A stretch of DNA of 64,000 bases from Dendrocalamus latiflorus (GCA_017311315.1 CM029666.1:34606749-34670748), one strand, 5' to 3'. Positions 40,686 to 51,693 are shown, numbered from the stretch's first letter. Numbers and translations are program-made. The notes: generated by a model not told the origin, from the sequence alone.

Positions 40686-42321
40686 ATGGCTAGTGAGGGA
40701 TTGCGGTAGGCAAGGCACCACTATTTGATGGCTCTAATTATGCTTATTGGAAAATTAGAATGTCAATTTATTTAAAGGTAATGAGTCCTAACATTTGGAA
40801 AATCGTAAATGAAGGTTACGTCATGCCTCTTGATCCCGAGCACCCAACGGAACAAGATGGGCGTAACACTCATTTAGAAGCCCAAGCCATGAATGCTCTT
40901 TTTGGAGCCTTAAACGCGGATGAATTCAATAGAGTGAGCAATCTTGAGACGGCTCACACTATTTGGACTACCCTTCGGAAATACACGAAGGGACATCCAC
41001 GGTTAAGGAGGCAAAATTGCATCGGCTTAGGATCAAATATGAGACATTCATAATGTTGCCCCATGAGGACATCAATGAGATGTACACACGGCTAAACAAC
41101 ATTGTGAATGAGCTCAAAGGCCTTGGAACTAACCTCTCCGATCTTGACATTGTGAGAAAGATGCTTAGGGCCTTACCGGAGAAGTACGAGATGTTGGTGA
41201 CACTATTTCTCAACTCTCCGGAGTTGGCAAGGATGACGCCAACACAACTCTTGGGTAATCTAATTACCAATGAGTTGTACAAGAAGGACAAGGAGGAACT
41301 TTTGGAGCAATCCACCTCCAAAGGAAATAAGATCACCGCCTTCAAGGCAAAGGCGGTGGCAACCGAGGAGTCCGAAGATGAAGAAGAGGATTCCGAAGAG
41401 GAGCTTGTCCTTCTTGTGAGAAGGATGAACAAATTCATGAGAAGGCGCTCAAATAGAGGCACAAGTCATGACAAGGGTAAGAAGTGGCAATCCTCCTCCA
41501 ACAAGAAGTATAGCAACATCCGTTGCTATGAATGCGACGAAAAGGGGCACATTGCATCACAATGCCCCACGAAGAAGGATGACAAGGAGAAATCATCCAA
41601 GAAGAAGGGCTATCAAGGCAAGAAGAAGCTTTTCAAGGTCTTGTTAGTAGAATTGAATGGATTTCTTGGAAAAAAGAAATCAAAATTCAAGGTCTTGAAG
41701 AGGGAGCACATGTCTCTTCAAGAATCCTATGAGGAGCTAAAGGAAGCTCATGATTTGCTTCTCCAAGAAAATCAAAAGAAAGCTAGTACTAGCATTGGTA
41801 TTACATGTGATATCTTAAATGAAATGCCTAATGTAGAAACTCAAAAATCTAGCATATCTACATCTTGTGATGATCTTCTTGCTATACCATGTTCTTCGAA
41901 TGTTGATTCCATGAATGCTTTAACTCTTGCTCATGACCATGTACTTGCTAATGAAAATGGAAATTTAAAGGAACAAGTGCTTAAATTGAACAAAAGTCTA
42001 GAAAGAACTTACAAGGGAAAAGATACCCTTGATAAATTGCTAAATAACCAAAGATGCTCATTTAACAAGGAAGGACTTGGGTATGTTCCCAAGAAAGGTA
42101 AGAAACCGGTATACAAACCTCCAAGGTTTGTAAAAGAAAATGGTAAATATTGCACTAAATGTCGGGATGTGGGACATATGCAAAATGATTGTTCTAAAAA
42201 TAAAATGCATTCTATTGGCTTGTGTGATTCTTGCTATATGCTTAAGAAATCTAAGAATGGAAATGTAATTGCTCATTTTATTGACACCTCGATTTTGGGT
42301 GCTAAAAAGAAATCCATTTAG
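40686..42321 (+). pseudogene. Copia gag with two zinc knuckles, frameshifted
   Basis: Gag would form the virus-like particle and package element RNA. From an ATG at 40686 the frame hits a stop at once (GLR then TAG). The family frame resumes with APLFDGSNYAYWKIRMSIYL near 40706, runs to about 40985, shifts frame, then is open to 42321. It contains the usual copia gag domain (LRALPEKYEMLVTLFLNS near 41165-41220), an acidic stretch (ESEDEEEDSEEE), a CCHC knuckle CYECDEKGHIASQC (near 41524) and a second one CTKCRDVGHMQNDC (near 42151). A double knuckle is usual in the SIRE lineage. At least two frameshifts disable it. Protease, expected next, is absent because another element begins at 42402. 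Confidence 0.88.
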
Positions 42322-42401
42322 GTACCCAAAACCTTGGTCACTAACCTCTAAGGACCCAAACAAACTTGGGTACCTAAAAGAACTTGATTTTCTTTTGTAG
42401 G

Positions 42402-42644
42402 TGTTGTAGGGGTGGCCCCCACCTAAGCCCAGCAGGCCTGTTAGAGGAATGTAAGGCCCAAAATGGGATATGTGTAATGATATAAGTGCCCTGAAGGGGA
42501 TACCCAGATGTGAGGATATAACTGTAAAAGCACTCCCCATGTGGATATATATATACAGCACAGGCCATGGGGAGAGACCCGAAGCCATTTACTTACCTAA
42601 CTCTCCACTACCACTCTCTCTCTGTTTGGTCTGTAACCACAACA
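42402..42644 (+). repeat. 5' LTR of the gypsy element at 42402
   Basis: Starts TGTTGTAGGGGTGG and ends CTGTAACCACAACA (TG...CA), about 243 bp. A TATATATATA box lies near 42546. GTTGACACCATCCGTGGGG follows, the position and form of the PBS of grass Tat-type gypsy elements. No second copy is seen in the window, so this is inferred from structure. Confidence 0.65.
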
Positions 42645-42696
42645 GTTGACACCATCCGTGGGGAGGACAGGAGCAAGCCTCCAAGTCTGAAAGAGG

Positions 42697-44465
42697 ATGG
42701 CACCAAAGAAAGCTTCACCGTCGGCGGCGAAGAAGAAGAAGGCGGAAGCGGCGAAGTCTCGCGTCAGCACTAGGGCTTCGGCTTTAGCATCCGTAGGTAC
42801 GAGCGGTGGTGCAGGTGCGACCATGAACACCGGCGTTCCCGACGTGACGCTCAACCCCGCCACCGTCGCGACGCCCAACCCCGCCACCGACGCGACGCCC
42901 AACCCCGCCACCGACGCTACCACAAACCCCACCAGTGACACAACGCCAGACCCCACCAGCACCGCCCCGACGACCAACCCCGGCGATGGCAACGCAGGCG
43001 CATCTGTTTTCCCACCCGGCGCAGAAGCGGTGAATGGTCCCAACGGCGACGCGGACCTCGTCACCGGCTCCAGGGTCCTCCAGGACAACGCGGTGGGCAG
43101 CCTGGGCGCGCAGGCCGTGGTCACCGCCGTGCCGGTAGTACCGCCAAGCGCACCGACGGCCCCAGCCACGTTCGCAGTGGAGGCTACCCTGCTGGCGGCC
43201 CTTAGCGCGTTTCAGCGGGAGCTAACAGACCTCCACGGGGCTGTGCGAGACATGCAAGAGGCTCCGAGCCAACACGCCCCCCGGCGGTGGCATCCGAACC
43301 CGCTCTAGAGAGGGCGGATAGCCACGACGCCCCTACGTCTAGTCGCGTCCCATTGCGGCACGTAGACCCGGAGTCCCCGCTCTCCGCGGGCCTACAGCAG
43401 GCGGCGTGGCTCGAGGACTTCAAGTTCCCGAGCGTCATCGAGGCGTACAAGGGCGACTCCGACCCGCGAGAATTCGTGCGCGTGTATGAGACCGCTATCG
43501 AAGCCGCTGGCGGAGACGACACCACGAAGGCAAAAGGACTTCCGCTCGCGTTACAAGGGGTGGCGCTGTCCTGGTTCTTCACTATTGAACCACAGTCCAT
43601 CTATGCCTGGGAACAGATCCGCGATCGACTCTACAACAACTTCCAGGGAAACTACGTCGAGCGTGTCGATGCAGACCAACTCTTCGCAGTCAAGCAAAAA
43701 CCTGAGGAGCGGCTCTGGGATTACTTCAAGCGCTTCACGAAAGTACGTTGCCAGGTCAAGGACGTCAACGAAACAATCATTATCAACGTAGCAATACAAG
43801 GCCTCCGGCCGGGACCGATGGCCGAGTACATCGCGCGCAAGCCCATTAGGACGGTCGCGAAGCTCTTCGATAAGATGGAAGAGTACGCCAGAGCGGAAGA
43901 GGACGCGCGGAGGCGACACGGTGAGGACTCCGACACCAACAAGGCGGAAGCCTCGGCAAAGAGCGAAGGCTCGCCGAAGCAGGGCTCTTCGAAAGGTAAG
44001 CGCAAGCAAGAGCAGCCGAAGGGCGCCTCCGAACGCAAGGACCCCCAACACAATGACCCGTCAGGCGATAGGCCCAAGCGCAACCAACGCAAGTCCAGGA
44101 AACCTCGTTACGTCTTTGACATCGAGGGCGGCTCCGAAGACAACGCCTCCGTAGGTCGCGGAGGCAGAGGGCGCCGGGGCCGAGGACGGGGGCGTGGCCG
44201 GGGTCGCAACGACAGAACCCGCGAAGAGTACGGTGACCAGCACCACGGGCAGTGGTGCGAAATCCATGGCCGAGGCAACCACGACACGCGTGCTTACGCC
44301 ACTATCGCAGTGCTACGGCAGAGCGTCGCCAGATACAAAATGCCGGAAACACGTGCACCCATCGTGGCCCACGTCCAACACCCCCAGGACCAAGGAATAC
44401 AGCCCCAGGAAGGCCTCCTGCGAATTCAGGCACATGTGCAACAACCTCGGGAGGGCCTCCTATAG
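42697..44465 (+). pseudogene. Gypsy gag polyprotein, frameshifted
   Basis: The first frame (42697-43308) begins MAPKKASPSAAKKKK, has a Pro/Ala/Thr-rich section with reiterated NPATDAT-type octapeptides, and ends early. A +1-type shift near 43290 leads into the Retrotrans_gag domain (LEDFKFPSVIEAYKGDSDPR near 43418, LSWFFTIEPQSIYAWEQIRD near 43570, then YVERVDADQLFAVKQKPEE). Downstream are a Lys/Arg-rich tail, an RGGRGRRGRGRGRGRGR block (near 44160) and a WCEIHGRGNHDT motif (near 44250), typical of grass Tat-like gag. Gag would assemble particles and bind RNA. GC content is much higher than in the surrounding copia gag. Confidence 0.85.
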
Positions 44466-45097
44466 TTACAAGCCCCGGAAGGAGCCCAGCGAAGGATCAT
44501 CAACGTCATTTCCGGAGGCTCCTTGCTGGAGTTCGCCTCGACGCAACAACGAAGGACTACACGAGGAGGCTGCACCATGTCGCGGCATACCCCGCGCAGG
44601 CGTCGCCGGAATGGGCGCAACACGAAGTCACATTCACGCCCGCCGACGCCGAGGGCGTGGAGTTTCCCCACCAAGACCCTTTGGTCATCCGGGTCCTTGT
44701 AGCCGGATGCGAAGTCAGGCGTGTCCTAGTCGATGGAGGAAGCTCCGCGAACATCCTGTTCGCCGCGGCCTTCGACCAAATGGGGATCCCTCGGAGTCGA
44801 TTGGGCCCTTCAGGCATCCCGCTGCAATGATTTGGAGGGCAGCCTTTGCGCGCTTTGGGCTAGATATGCCTCCAAGTCTCCTTCGGCCAAAACGACAACG
44901 TGAGGAGCGAAGATGCATTTTCGACGTGGTCGACATTGCATACCCCTACAATGCCATATTAGGGCGGCCGCTCCTAAATACTCTGGGGCAGTCCCGCATC
45001 ACGGCTTCCTGTGGATGAAGCTTCCCGGACCGCAGGCCATCATCATCATCCATGGCGACCAGGACATGGCTCGGCGCATAGAGCTTGGTGCCAGAGG
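44466..45097 (+). pseudogene. Gypsy protease remnant
   Basis: It carries the retropepsin-like segment RRVLVDGGSSANILF (near 44715-44760) and, further on, DVVDIAYPYNAILGRPLLNT (near 44925-44985), both standard in the gypsy protease region before RT. Several frame changes occur (near 44828, 44985 and others). It would cleave Gag-Pol in a working element. It stops at the junction with the LTR at about 45098. Confidence 0.8.
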
Positions 45098-45204
45098 TTG
45101 AGAGACCATGTGGAGAAAACCCCATGTTTGTGATGAGTAATTGACTGTGTCTCTGGGAGATTTAAGTTTGTCTTGGTCGTTTACTGCATAGTCGTAGCTT
45201 GGCC

Positions 45205-46020
45205 GAGGTCGAAATGACTCGTACGACCATTTTGCCAGCGGTCGGAACCCAGCCGGGATGTCTACGACCACGTTATGCAGAATCGAGAGCCAGCCAAGTC
45301 GTTTACGACCACGCTGTACGTCATCGAGAGTCAGCCGAAGTTCATACGACTGCACTGACCGTTGTCTGATGTTAGCAATGCTCCATACGACCTCTTTGCC
45401 AGCAACCGGAACCAGTAAAACCTTTTCTTACTCTTCGTGGTTGTGGATGCAGTCTATCGGGAGGCGGTACGACCACAGTGAAGCTTGTACGACTATGTTG
45501 GCCGCGGTCGAAACTGGGTAGAAGAATTGAACGAGTGGTCGGAAGGGTTTACGACCACGATGGTCATGGTCGAAAGCCATGCGCACTGTTTACGATCATT
45601 TTGAGTGTGGTCGTAGGTCATCAAGAAAATTTTCGACCACGTTGGCCGAGGTTCGTAGTCGGAAGAGCTTACGACCATGTTGGCCCTAGTCTGTAGACGG
45701 TGGTCGGTGCTCGGGCGTACGACCACGTTGGGAGGCAGTCGAACATGGTCAGATCGCGCGTAGTTGCAGGTGTATGCGATCGGTTGTGGTCGTAGCCGGT
45801 CGGACGTAGTCGTAACCCGTCAGAAGTGGTCGTGGTTGTCTAGCGTGCGGTCGAACGGCCTCGGACTTGGTTGGATGCGATCGGAAGCGCCCGAGAGTCT
45901 TGAACGTGGTCGTAGCATGGGTTAGCGATGGTCGTAGCCTCTTGGACTTGGTCGTATGGTCTTCTGGGCTGGTCGTAAAACCTGAAATGTGGTCGTAGGA
46001 CTTGTGATAGTGGTCGTATG
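45205..46020. repeat. Array of TACGACCAC motifs with an orientation switch
   Basis: From 45210 to about 45725 the motif appears mostly as TACGACCA(C) (near 45211, 45271, 45304, 45467, 45549, 45669 and 45717). From about 45785 to 46020 it appears as the complement GTGGTCGTA (near 45786, 45906, 45930, 45949, 45969, 45991 and 46011). Spacing is irregular, from about 20 to 80 bp. Confidence 0.85.
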
Positions 46021-46539
46021 TCGTGTGCAATCTTTGTTCTATGGTTTCGACTGATCGTTTGCAGGTACGACTTGGTAAGAGTATGGTTTAAGCTTTGTTC
46101 TCATTTGAGGATGTCGGTACACAATGTTTTGTGCGGTGCTATGTATGTTTGCTTGTCTGGTATGTTTTGCACGACTTTGAGACTAGTCGTGGCGAGGCAT
46201 GGAGGGCCGAGACTAAGCACGGGTAGTGCTGAGGTCAAGAGCGGCCGGGAGATGCCGAAGACGACGAGGTCTGCGAGGTGGTTGCAAGACTTGAGCAGCA
46301 AGACAGGAGGAAGCTTCCGAGAAGGCAGCGGGATGGCCTTTTGGTGAAATGCGGAAAGCTGTAAAGGAAGTTGTGTCTCTGCGAAAGCATTGGAATAGTT
46401 AGCGTTAACGGGCAAAGCAGTGAAGCTGATGGGTGTAACGGGTAAAGCACTGGATGCACGTTCTCGCTGAAGGGTAAAGAGAGTGGTAAAACCCGGTGTT
46501 AGTTGGGGTTAACGGGTTCGCCCCCTGATAGCTTGAGGC

Positions 46540-46546
46540 TATAAAT
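46540..46546 (+). promoter_or_regulatory. TATA box of the solo LTR
   Basis: TATAAAT in the sequence GGCTATAAATTGAGAGG, placed downstream of the motif array as in the LTR at 38926. Confidence 0.6.
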
Positions 46547-47336
46547 TGAGAGGTAGAGCTCGGGTGTAGGTTGAGGCTTTGGTTCTAGCGTGACTCTGAG
46601 TTCTTGGTTACCAGTTCGTGTGAGTTGTCTCTAGGTAGAGCAAGGTTTCCTCTATGTACGAATAATCGAGAAAGAGAGAAAGAGAAGAGGTGTGAGCTCC
46701 TCTCTATGCTCTCCGGGCGTGTCGGGACGTCGCAATGTTATGTTTCATCTCTTTGATTCTATCTGGCCTCTTTTCTCTTGAGATGTCTTGATGTTTGTGA
46801 TTGCTATCAGCTCTCTATTTGAGTTGATCTTGCTTTGAGTTGGTCTCGGCTTGCTCTGAACCAGGATTCATTCTTAGGCCATTTGGCCAGTACTTCCCGA
46901 GAGCAGTAAGTGGTCGGAGGACTCCTTCGGTATCGGTTGAGTGTGCGCCTTAAGTTCCTCTGTTTTGTGTTTGACCACGTTGTTCGTACGACCATTCATT
47001 GGTTTACGACTGCGTCGGTTTCAACCGTTTTTCTTGATCTCGTCAGTCTGGACTTGGGAGTTATCGACCTCCTTCAGTGTTGTTTGATCTTCGAACTGCT
47101 TTTCGTTCAACTGATCGAAGTTACGACTCTGTAAGTGCGGTTGTCGGACGAGATTCGCTGTTGCCGGTCGGGCTTGATCGTCTTTCTGCCTCTCGGTTCC
47201 TGTAGCCGTTTCTTCAGACTTCTTAGCTTTTTAGCTACTGGAGTCTAAACGGTTTGTGTGGCTTCTTTTGGGGCTAAGATTTAAAAGATCGACATTCACC
47301 CCCCCCTCTATCGCCATTTCGGTCCAAGAATTAAGG

Positions 47337-47920
47337 AAAGCAATCAATTAATTTTAGAAATTGCACAGAATTTAATTATAGTTCGTATCTAGCACTTAGC
47401 CTATGTTGCTGATCAACCAAAGATGGAAGAAGGCTGAAAAAGTGTATGGCAATGTATGGAAGTGTTAAATACAAGATAATTCAATTGAATGCAATCTGGA
47501 ATTGAAGAACACAAGGATTGACCCAAAACTTGGAAACTGAATATTTCTGTCCACTGGACAGCACGTCGGTATTTCGACCGTAACTTTTTGTCAGTTGCCT
47601 TTTCTTCAATGATTTTTTTCACAGTTTTCTGACGTCTTTTTCTACAACTTTTGTTTTGGGGCCAAGTTCTGGAAACCGACCGAAAAATTCTCACGAAATT
47701 CACAAGTGCCGACTATTGCAGATTCAATCTGGAATTTTAGGTCAACTTTCACCACATATATCTCTTAACTGCCTTGCTGGAATGACGTGAAATTTTACAG
47801 ATAGATGGACAATGAAGTTTTCATTCTGATGGAGGTGGTTTCACTCAAAAATAAGATCGGAATCACAAGTTATGGCGTTTTTGGTGGCGGCTGCAGAGGA
47901 AGGAAAAATTAGCCGAATTG
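47337..47920 (-). repeat. Leader copy A
   Basis: Untranslated leader downstream of the PBS at 48169-48180. It matches 51096-51693 at about 95% with small indels. Confidence 0.85.
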
Positions 47921-48182
47921 GAATTAGGGTTTGGGGTGGGGATTTTTTTGTTTGGATTTTTTATGGAATCAAGGATATGACCAGCAACTAGACAAAGCTA
48001 AAACAGACACAAATTCAATTTAGCAAACCAAAACTAACAGATTGAAAGGCACAATGGGGTTTGGACATCGGAAATTAACTCTTTTTGTGGGGCAATTTTT
48101 CTGGACTATGGGAAATAAAAATCAATCTACTAACTAGGGATACAAAGAATTCCTACCGGTCAACTGAAGCTCTGATACCAAC

Positions 48183-48729
48183 TGATGAGGCGATGGGGTC
48201 CCGATCTTTCGATAGTATGATAACTTCGATTTTGGCAGAGGTGACTCTTGCGACCCGACTACAACCGTACGACGTCGCTTGCGCCTTAGCAATCGCTGAA
48301 CCACACTCCAAGTCGTTATCAACCATACCAAGAACGCGGTTGACCTGACCACGAAGGTCTATTCCTATATGCAACCGAAGAACACGCAAGAACAAGATAA
48401 CAAGCAATCTGAAATTGCAAATATTTATATTAAGCTCAAAAGGTGGGATTCCGCAGAAGGTTCTTTACGGTTGGTCTAGCCGACACAAGCAAAGAACAAA
48501 AGTTTTCACAATGGAAAAACTAATCAAACGAAATACAAGAAAACTAGAAGGGTGCAAACTCCTTAAATAGGGGTGGGGAAGCCACACAAAACTAAGGAAA
48601 AGGGGGTGGTACTATTCATGGTACTGTTCACATGAATTGTAACCCATGAACAGTGGGCCTAGGTGGGGGAGCACCTCCCATTTGGGCCCAAACATTACAA
48701 GGCCCAATTTGACCCAAATAGGTATTACA
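48183..48729 (-). repeat. LTR of the tandem gypsy-like element
   Basis: 547 bp. The minus strand reads TGTAATACCTATTTGG ... GCCTCATCA (TG...CA). GT and then the Met-tRNA PBS TGGTATCAGAGC follow (48180-48169). A purine-rich CAAAGAAGG stretch sits just upstream, as a polypurine tract would. Confidence 0.82.
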
Positions 48730-49291
48730 ACACCTTCTTTGAGTGATTGCGGTAAGCACAGGAGGAATTTCCAGATGAGGCTGGATCCATTGGAAAGAGG
48801 ATGAGAAAAGCTTTCCATTGAGCACTCGTGGACCTCAAACGGACTCTGTATGTGAAAGTTATGCACATTTGAAGTTGAGCCGTCGTGCTGAATCCGAACT
48901 GATCTGGAGGCCGAATTGGATTCCAAAACGTGTCCAAGTTGAACTCTTGCTTGAATTTGTGCAAACATGATGTGGTGCTACAAAAATATATATTTTTATC
49001 ATTAGGTAGCATCATATTCTTATTTAAAATATGTTGAAACTGAAGAAACGAATTCACCTTTGGTTCAATCTTGATATTGGGTGCTAGGGTCATATGTGTT
49101 GGTGGCGTGGTCACATCATCCTCCCCTTCTTGATAGAAAACCGTCCTCGGTTTTAGCATATGTGTAGCCTCACGTATTGCATGATCTTCATCATAAATCT
49201 CGGTACATAATAACAAATGCAACAAACTCTCATTATGTAATATCATATGTTCTTTATCAAACAAAGTAAAACCTCTTTGAAACGAGCTCAC
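48725..49291 (-). CDS. Second unrecognised ORF of the same element
   Basis: Open for 188 codons (MSSFQRGFTLFDKEHMILHN...) and directly follows the preceding ORF with a one-codon gap, so the two may once have been one frame. It has FYQEGEDDVTTPPTH near residue 50, echoing the first ORF. No known domain. It ends at the LTR edge. Function unknown; it may be non-coding relic sequence. Confidence 0.35.
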   Translation of the reverse strand: MSSFQRGFTLFDKEHMILHNESLLHLLLCTEIYDEDHAIREATHMLKPRTVFYQEGEDDVTTPPTHMTLAPNIKIEPKVNSFLQFQHILNKNMMLPNDKNIYFCSTTSCLHKFKQEFNLDTFWNPIRPPDQFGFSTTAQLQMCITFTYRVRLRSTSAQWKAFLILFPMDPASSGNSSCAYRNHSKKVL

Positions 49292-49292
49292 C

Positions 49293-50522
49293 TTATAATT
49301 TAATTAAGTGATGCGTAGGAGCTCTTGTAATTGGAACAACAAGCATAACAAATATGGTTGTATCTATAGGGGTCGTGTCCTCATCATCCTCCCCTTCTTG
49401 AAAACAAAGCCGTCTTTGGCTTTTGATAAGTTGAAAGTATGGTAACAAAGAAGCCAAGGTGTATGCATGGTATATGTATATGTCATCCATTTTAACATTT
49501 CTTCGTTGTTGCACAATTAATATTATAAAATAGCAACAATCATAGAAGTTCATCGTATCATTAACCCAATAGTAGTCATATATGTCAATGACCAAATTAA
49601 AATTTCTCATACAACAATTGTTGCAACTAGATTTGCAAATGTAAGTAAAACATTTATGCAATTGAAATATCTGAAGTTGTAAACTTGCAGTGGTGGCACA
49701 TATGGGCAAAGCTACAACTTCTGGAATTAAGCATAGTTCATCCATATAATCATATCCCAATGGAGCAATAGCAAATTTATCTAGCAAAGGTGAAGAGATT
49801 TGTATGTTCTTCCATAATTCATCATCTTTATTCAGATTGTCCATACTAGATGATGCAAAAAGAGATGAACACATAGGCATTGGATGAATACTAAATTTTA
49901 CTTCTCTCTCACATTGAACATGATTCAGCATACAAGAATTGTTGTCCCAAACAGCAAGTTTCAATTCATCCATGTGATCGCAAGTTATGCATATTCGATA
50001 TACAAGAAATTGATTTTCTACACCATAATCTCCAATCAAATTAAGCTTATACCCAATGGTGTAGGCACTAAACAAGAATTTCGAACATGCAAGTTCAGAA
50101 ACTTTCTCCATAGCATGTGATAATTTCATAGGTAAATCCAGCATGATGTAACACAATGAATTAGCAGGAGAAATTCTAGTCAAAACTTCTTTATGTGTAA
50201 TTAATTCGACATGTGCAAAATGAGAATTTAGATCAGCACATGGTTCGTTCAAGTGAACACAAGGAATATTAAAACATTGCACTATGGCAGGTATATACTC
50301 ACAAGGTTGCTCTATGTCTTGTTGTAACACCAAATCAGTACCTTTGTCATTACCGTCCTCATCAGATACTGTAGGTACCTCAAACTTCTCCTCTAATGGC
50401 ATAAGATGCACCAGATCATCCTTCACCTCTTCAAGTATCTCGGTGGTATCTGTAGATGGAGTAGGAACCAAAACAATATCAACATTTTTAGTTACCTCAG
50501 GTTGCGCCTCGCTTGTGACCAT
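49293..50522 (-). CDS. Unrecognised ORF of a non-autonomous gypsy-like element
   Basis: Open for 409 codons, starting MVTSEAQPEVTKNVDIVLVP. I do not recognise a catalytic domain. The N-terminal third is acidic (EEKFEVPTVSDEDGNDKGTD). The middle is Cys/His-rich without a regular zinc-finger spacing (FNIPCVHLNEPCADLNSHFA, CITCDHMDE). Near the end is the phrase CFQEGEDDEDTTP, and a similar phrase (FYQEGEDDVTTPP) recurs in the following ORF at 49291-48725, which suggests an internal duplication or shared module. It sits between gag remnant and LTR, where pol is expected. It is probably a protein of a non-autonomous retrotransposon family; function unknown. Confidence 0.5.
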   Translation of the reverse strand: MVTSEAQPEVTKNVDIVLVPTPSTDTTEILEEVKDDLVHLMPLEEKFEVPTVSDEDGNDKGTDLVLQQDIEQPCEYIPAIVQCFNIPCVHLNEPCADLNSHFAHVELITHKEVLTRISPANSLCYIMLDLPMKLSHAMEKVSELACSKFLFSAYTIGYKLNLIGDYGVENQFLVYRICITCDHMDELKLAVWDNNSCMLNHVQCEREVKFSIHPMPMCSSLFASSSMDNLNKDDELWKNIQISSPLLDKFAIAPLGYDYMDELCLIPEVVALPICATTASLQLQIFQLHKCFTYICKSSCNNCCMRNFNLVIDIYDYYWVNDTMNFYDCCYFIILIVQQRRNVKMDDIYIYHAYTLASLLPYFQLIKSQRRLCFQEGEDDEDTTPIDTTIFVMLVVPITRAPTHHLIKL

Positions 50523-50552
50523 GGGTGCTGGAGGTACAAAACGATGTCGCTA

Positions 50553-50834
50553 TTTCTTTTTCATCTCCTCCCATGTGTATATATAGTGGAACTCGAGATT
50601 TGACCACCAATGTTGAACATCACCAATCAGCGCCGTCCTTGTCATGCTCATCTTCTCAATAGGATCAAGATCTTGTTTTTCAAAGTAGCTATCCAACATA
50701 GTAACCCACAAGAAGTAGTCTGACAACGTACTCTCAGTGGTGAGTGGCAAGATATATACTGGTAATTATTTCCCTTCGAGTTCAAATCTGCCCGCGATGG
50801 CATCATAATCTACCAATTTTCTCAAGCCTGTCAT
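50553..50834 (-). pseudogene. Gag N-terminal fragment
   Basis: It begins MTGLRKLVDYDAIAGRFELE at 50834, meets a stop, then continues YFLWVTMLDSYFEKQDLDP and VQHWWSNLEFHYIYTWEEMK. This is the start of the Retrotrans_gag domain, of the same type as the gag at 1-1743 (which has FTWELKVDKMF and TWEEMK at the same places). It ends in two stops after WEEMKKK; the rest of gag has been replaced by the ORF described next. Confidence 0.75.
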
Positions 50835-51095
50835 TGTTAGTAGAAAACAAGGAAACAAATCACAAATAAATGTTCCTATCAACTAATAGGATATGGAGGC
50901 TCAAATCAAGTCACGCATCTCTCAAGCTCTTACCAAATTCTTATGAGTTCTTACCAAAGCAAACAGGTGGTGCAACCGGTGGCTGGTTCGTGATAAATCT
51001 AACTCAAGTGATAAGTAAAGCGATTGCAAGGTACAATGAGACCTGTTCGGTTAGTAGAAAAGTGGAGCTTGGATAGGCTATGTATTTTGCAGCAA

Positions 51096-51693
51096 AGCAA
51101 AGCAATCAATTAATTTTAGAAATTGCACAGAATTGAATTATAGTTCGTATCTAGCACTTAGCCTATGTTGCTGATCAACCAAAGATGGAAGAAGGCTAAA
51201 AAAGTGTATGGCAATGTATGGAAGTGGTAAATACAAGATAATTCAATTGAATGCAATCTGGAATTGAAGAACACAAAAAATTGACCCAAAACCTGGAAAC
51301 TGAATATTTCTGTCCACTGGACAGCACGTCGGTATTTCGGCCGTAACTTTTTGTCAGTTGCCTTTTCTTCAATGATTTTTTTCTCAGTTTTCTGACACCT
51401 TTTTCTACAACTTTTGTTTTGGGGCCAAGTTCTGAAAACCGACCGAAAAAGTCTCACGAAATTCACAAGTGCCGACTGTTGCAGATTCAATCTGGAATTT
51501 TAGGTCAACTTTCACCGCATATATCTCTTAACTGCCTAGCTGGAATGACGTGAAATTTTACAGATAGATGGACAATGACGTTTTGAATCTAATGGAGGTG
51601 GTTTCACTCAAAAATAAGATCGGAATCAAAAGTTATGGCATTTTTGGTGGCGGCTGCAGAGGAAGAAAAATCAGCCGAATTGGAATTAGGGTT
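51096..51693 (-). repeat. Leader copy B
   Basis: Second copy of the leader, upstream of gag. Similarity to copy A ends sharply at 51693, where the next element begins. Confidence 0.85.

Larger units (their letters stand above)
42402..45097 (+). mobile_element. Ty3/gypsy element (Tat/Retand-like), 5' part only
   Basis: LTR of about 240 bp, PBS-like site, gag and protease on the plus strand. It ends abruptly at about 45097 where a different LTR begins. RT, RNase H, integrase and the 3' LTR are missing. It lies in the broken copia element. Confidence 0.8.
45098..47327 (+). repeat. Probable solo LTR of a copia-type element (about 2.2 kb)
   Basis: Begins TTGAGAGACCATGTGG and ends with the TTCACCCCCCCCTCT / CGGTCC block seen at grass copia LTR ends (compare 40590-40620). 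It has a TATAAAT box at about 46540 and no coding content. No matching second copy, PBS or target duplication was found, so it is a solo or truncated LTR. Its U3 half contains an array of TACGACCAC / GTGGTCGTA motifs. Confidence 0.65.
47337..51693 (-). mobile_element. Gypsy-like LTR element in tandem arrangement (leader-gag-LTR-leader)
   Basis: Minus strand, from high to low: leader copy B (51693-51096), gag and an unusual ORF (50834-48730), an LTR (48729-48183), PBS (48180-48169) and leader copy A (47920-47337). The two leader copies are about 95% alike. The order implies two tandem units sharing one LTR, with both outer LTRs lost. No RT or integrase is present, so it was non-autonomous or deleted. 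Confidence 0.75.

Noticed and set aside
45749..46030. Short Thr/His-rich frame in the solo LTR
   Set aside because: Created by the GTGGTCGTA array; no coding signal.
47337..47920. Possible LTR pair formed by the repeats at 47337 and 51096
   Set aside because: The PBS lies outside these repeats next to a TG...CA LTR at 48183-48729, so they are leader copies, not LTRs.
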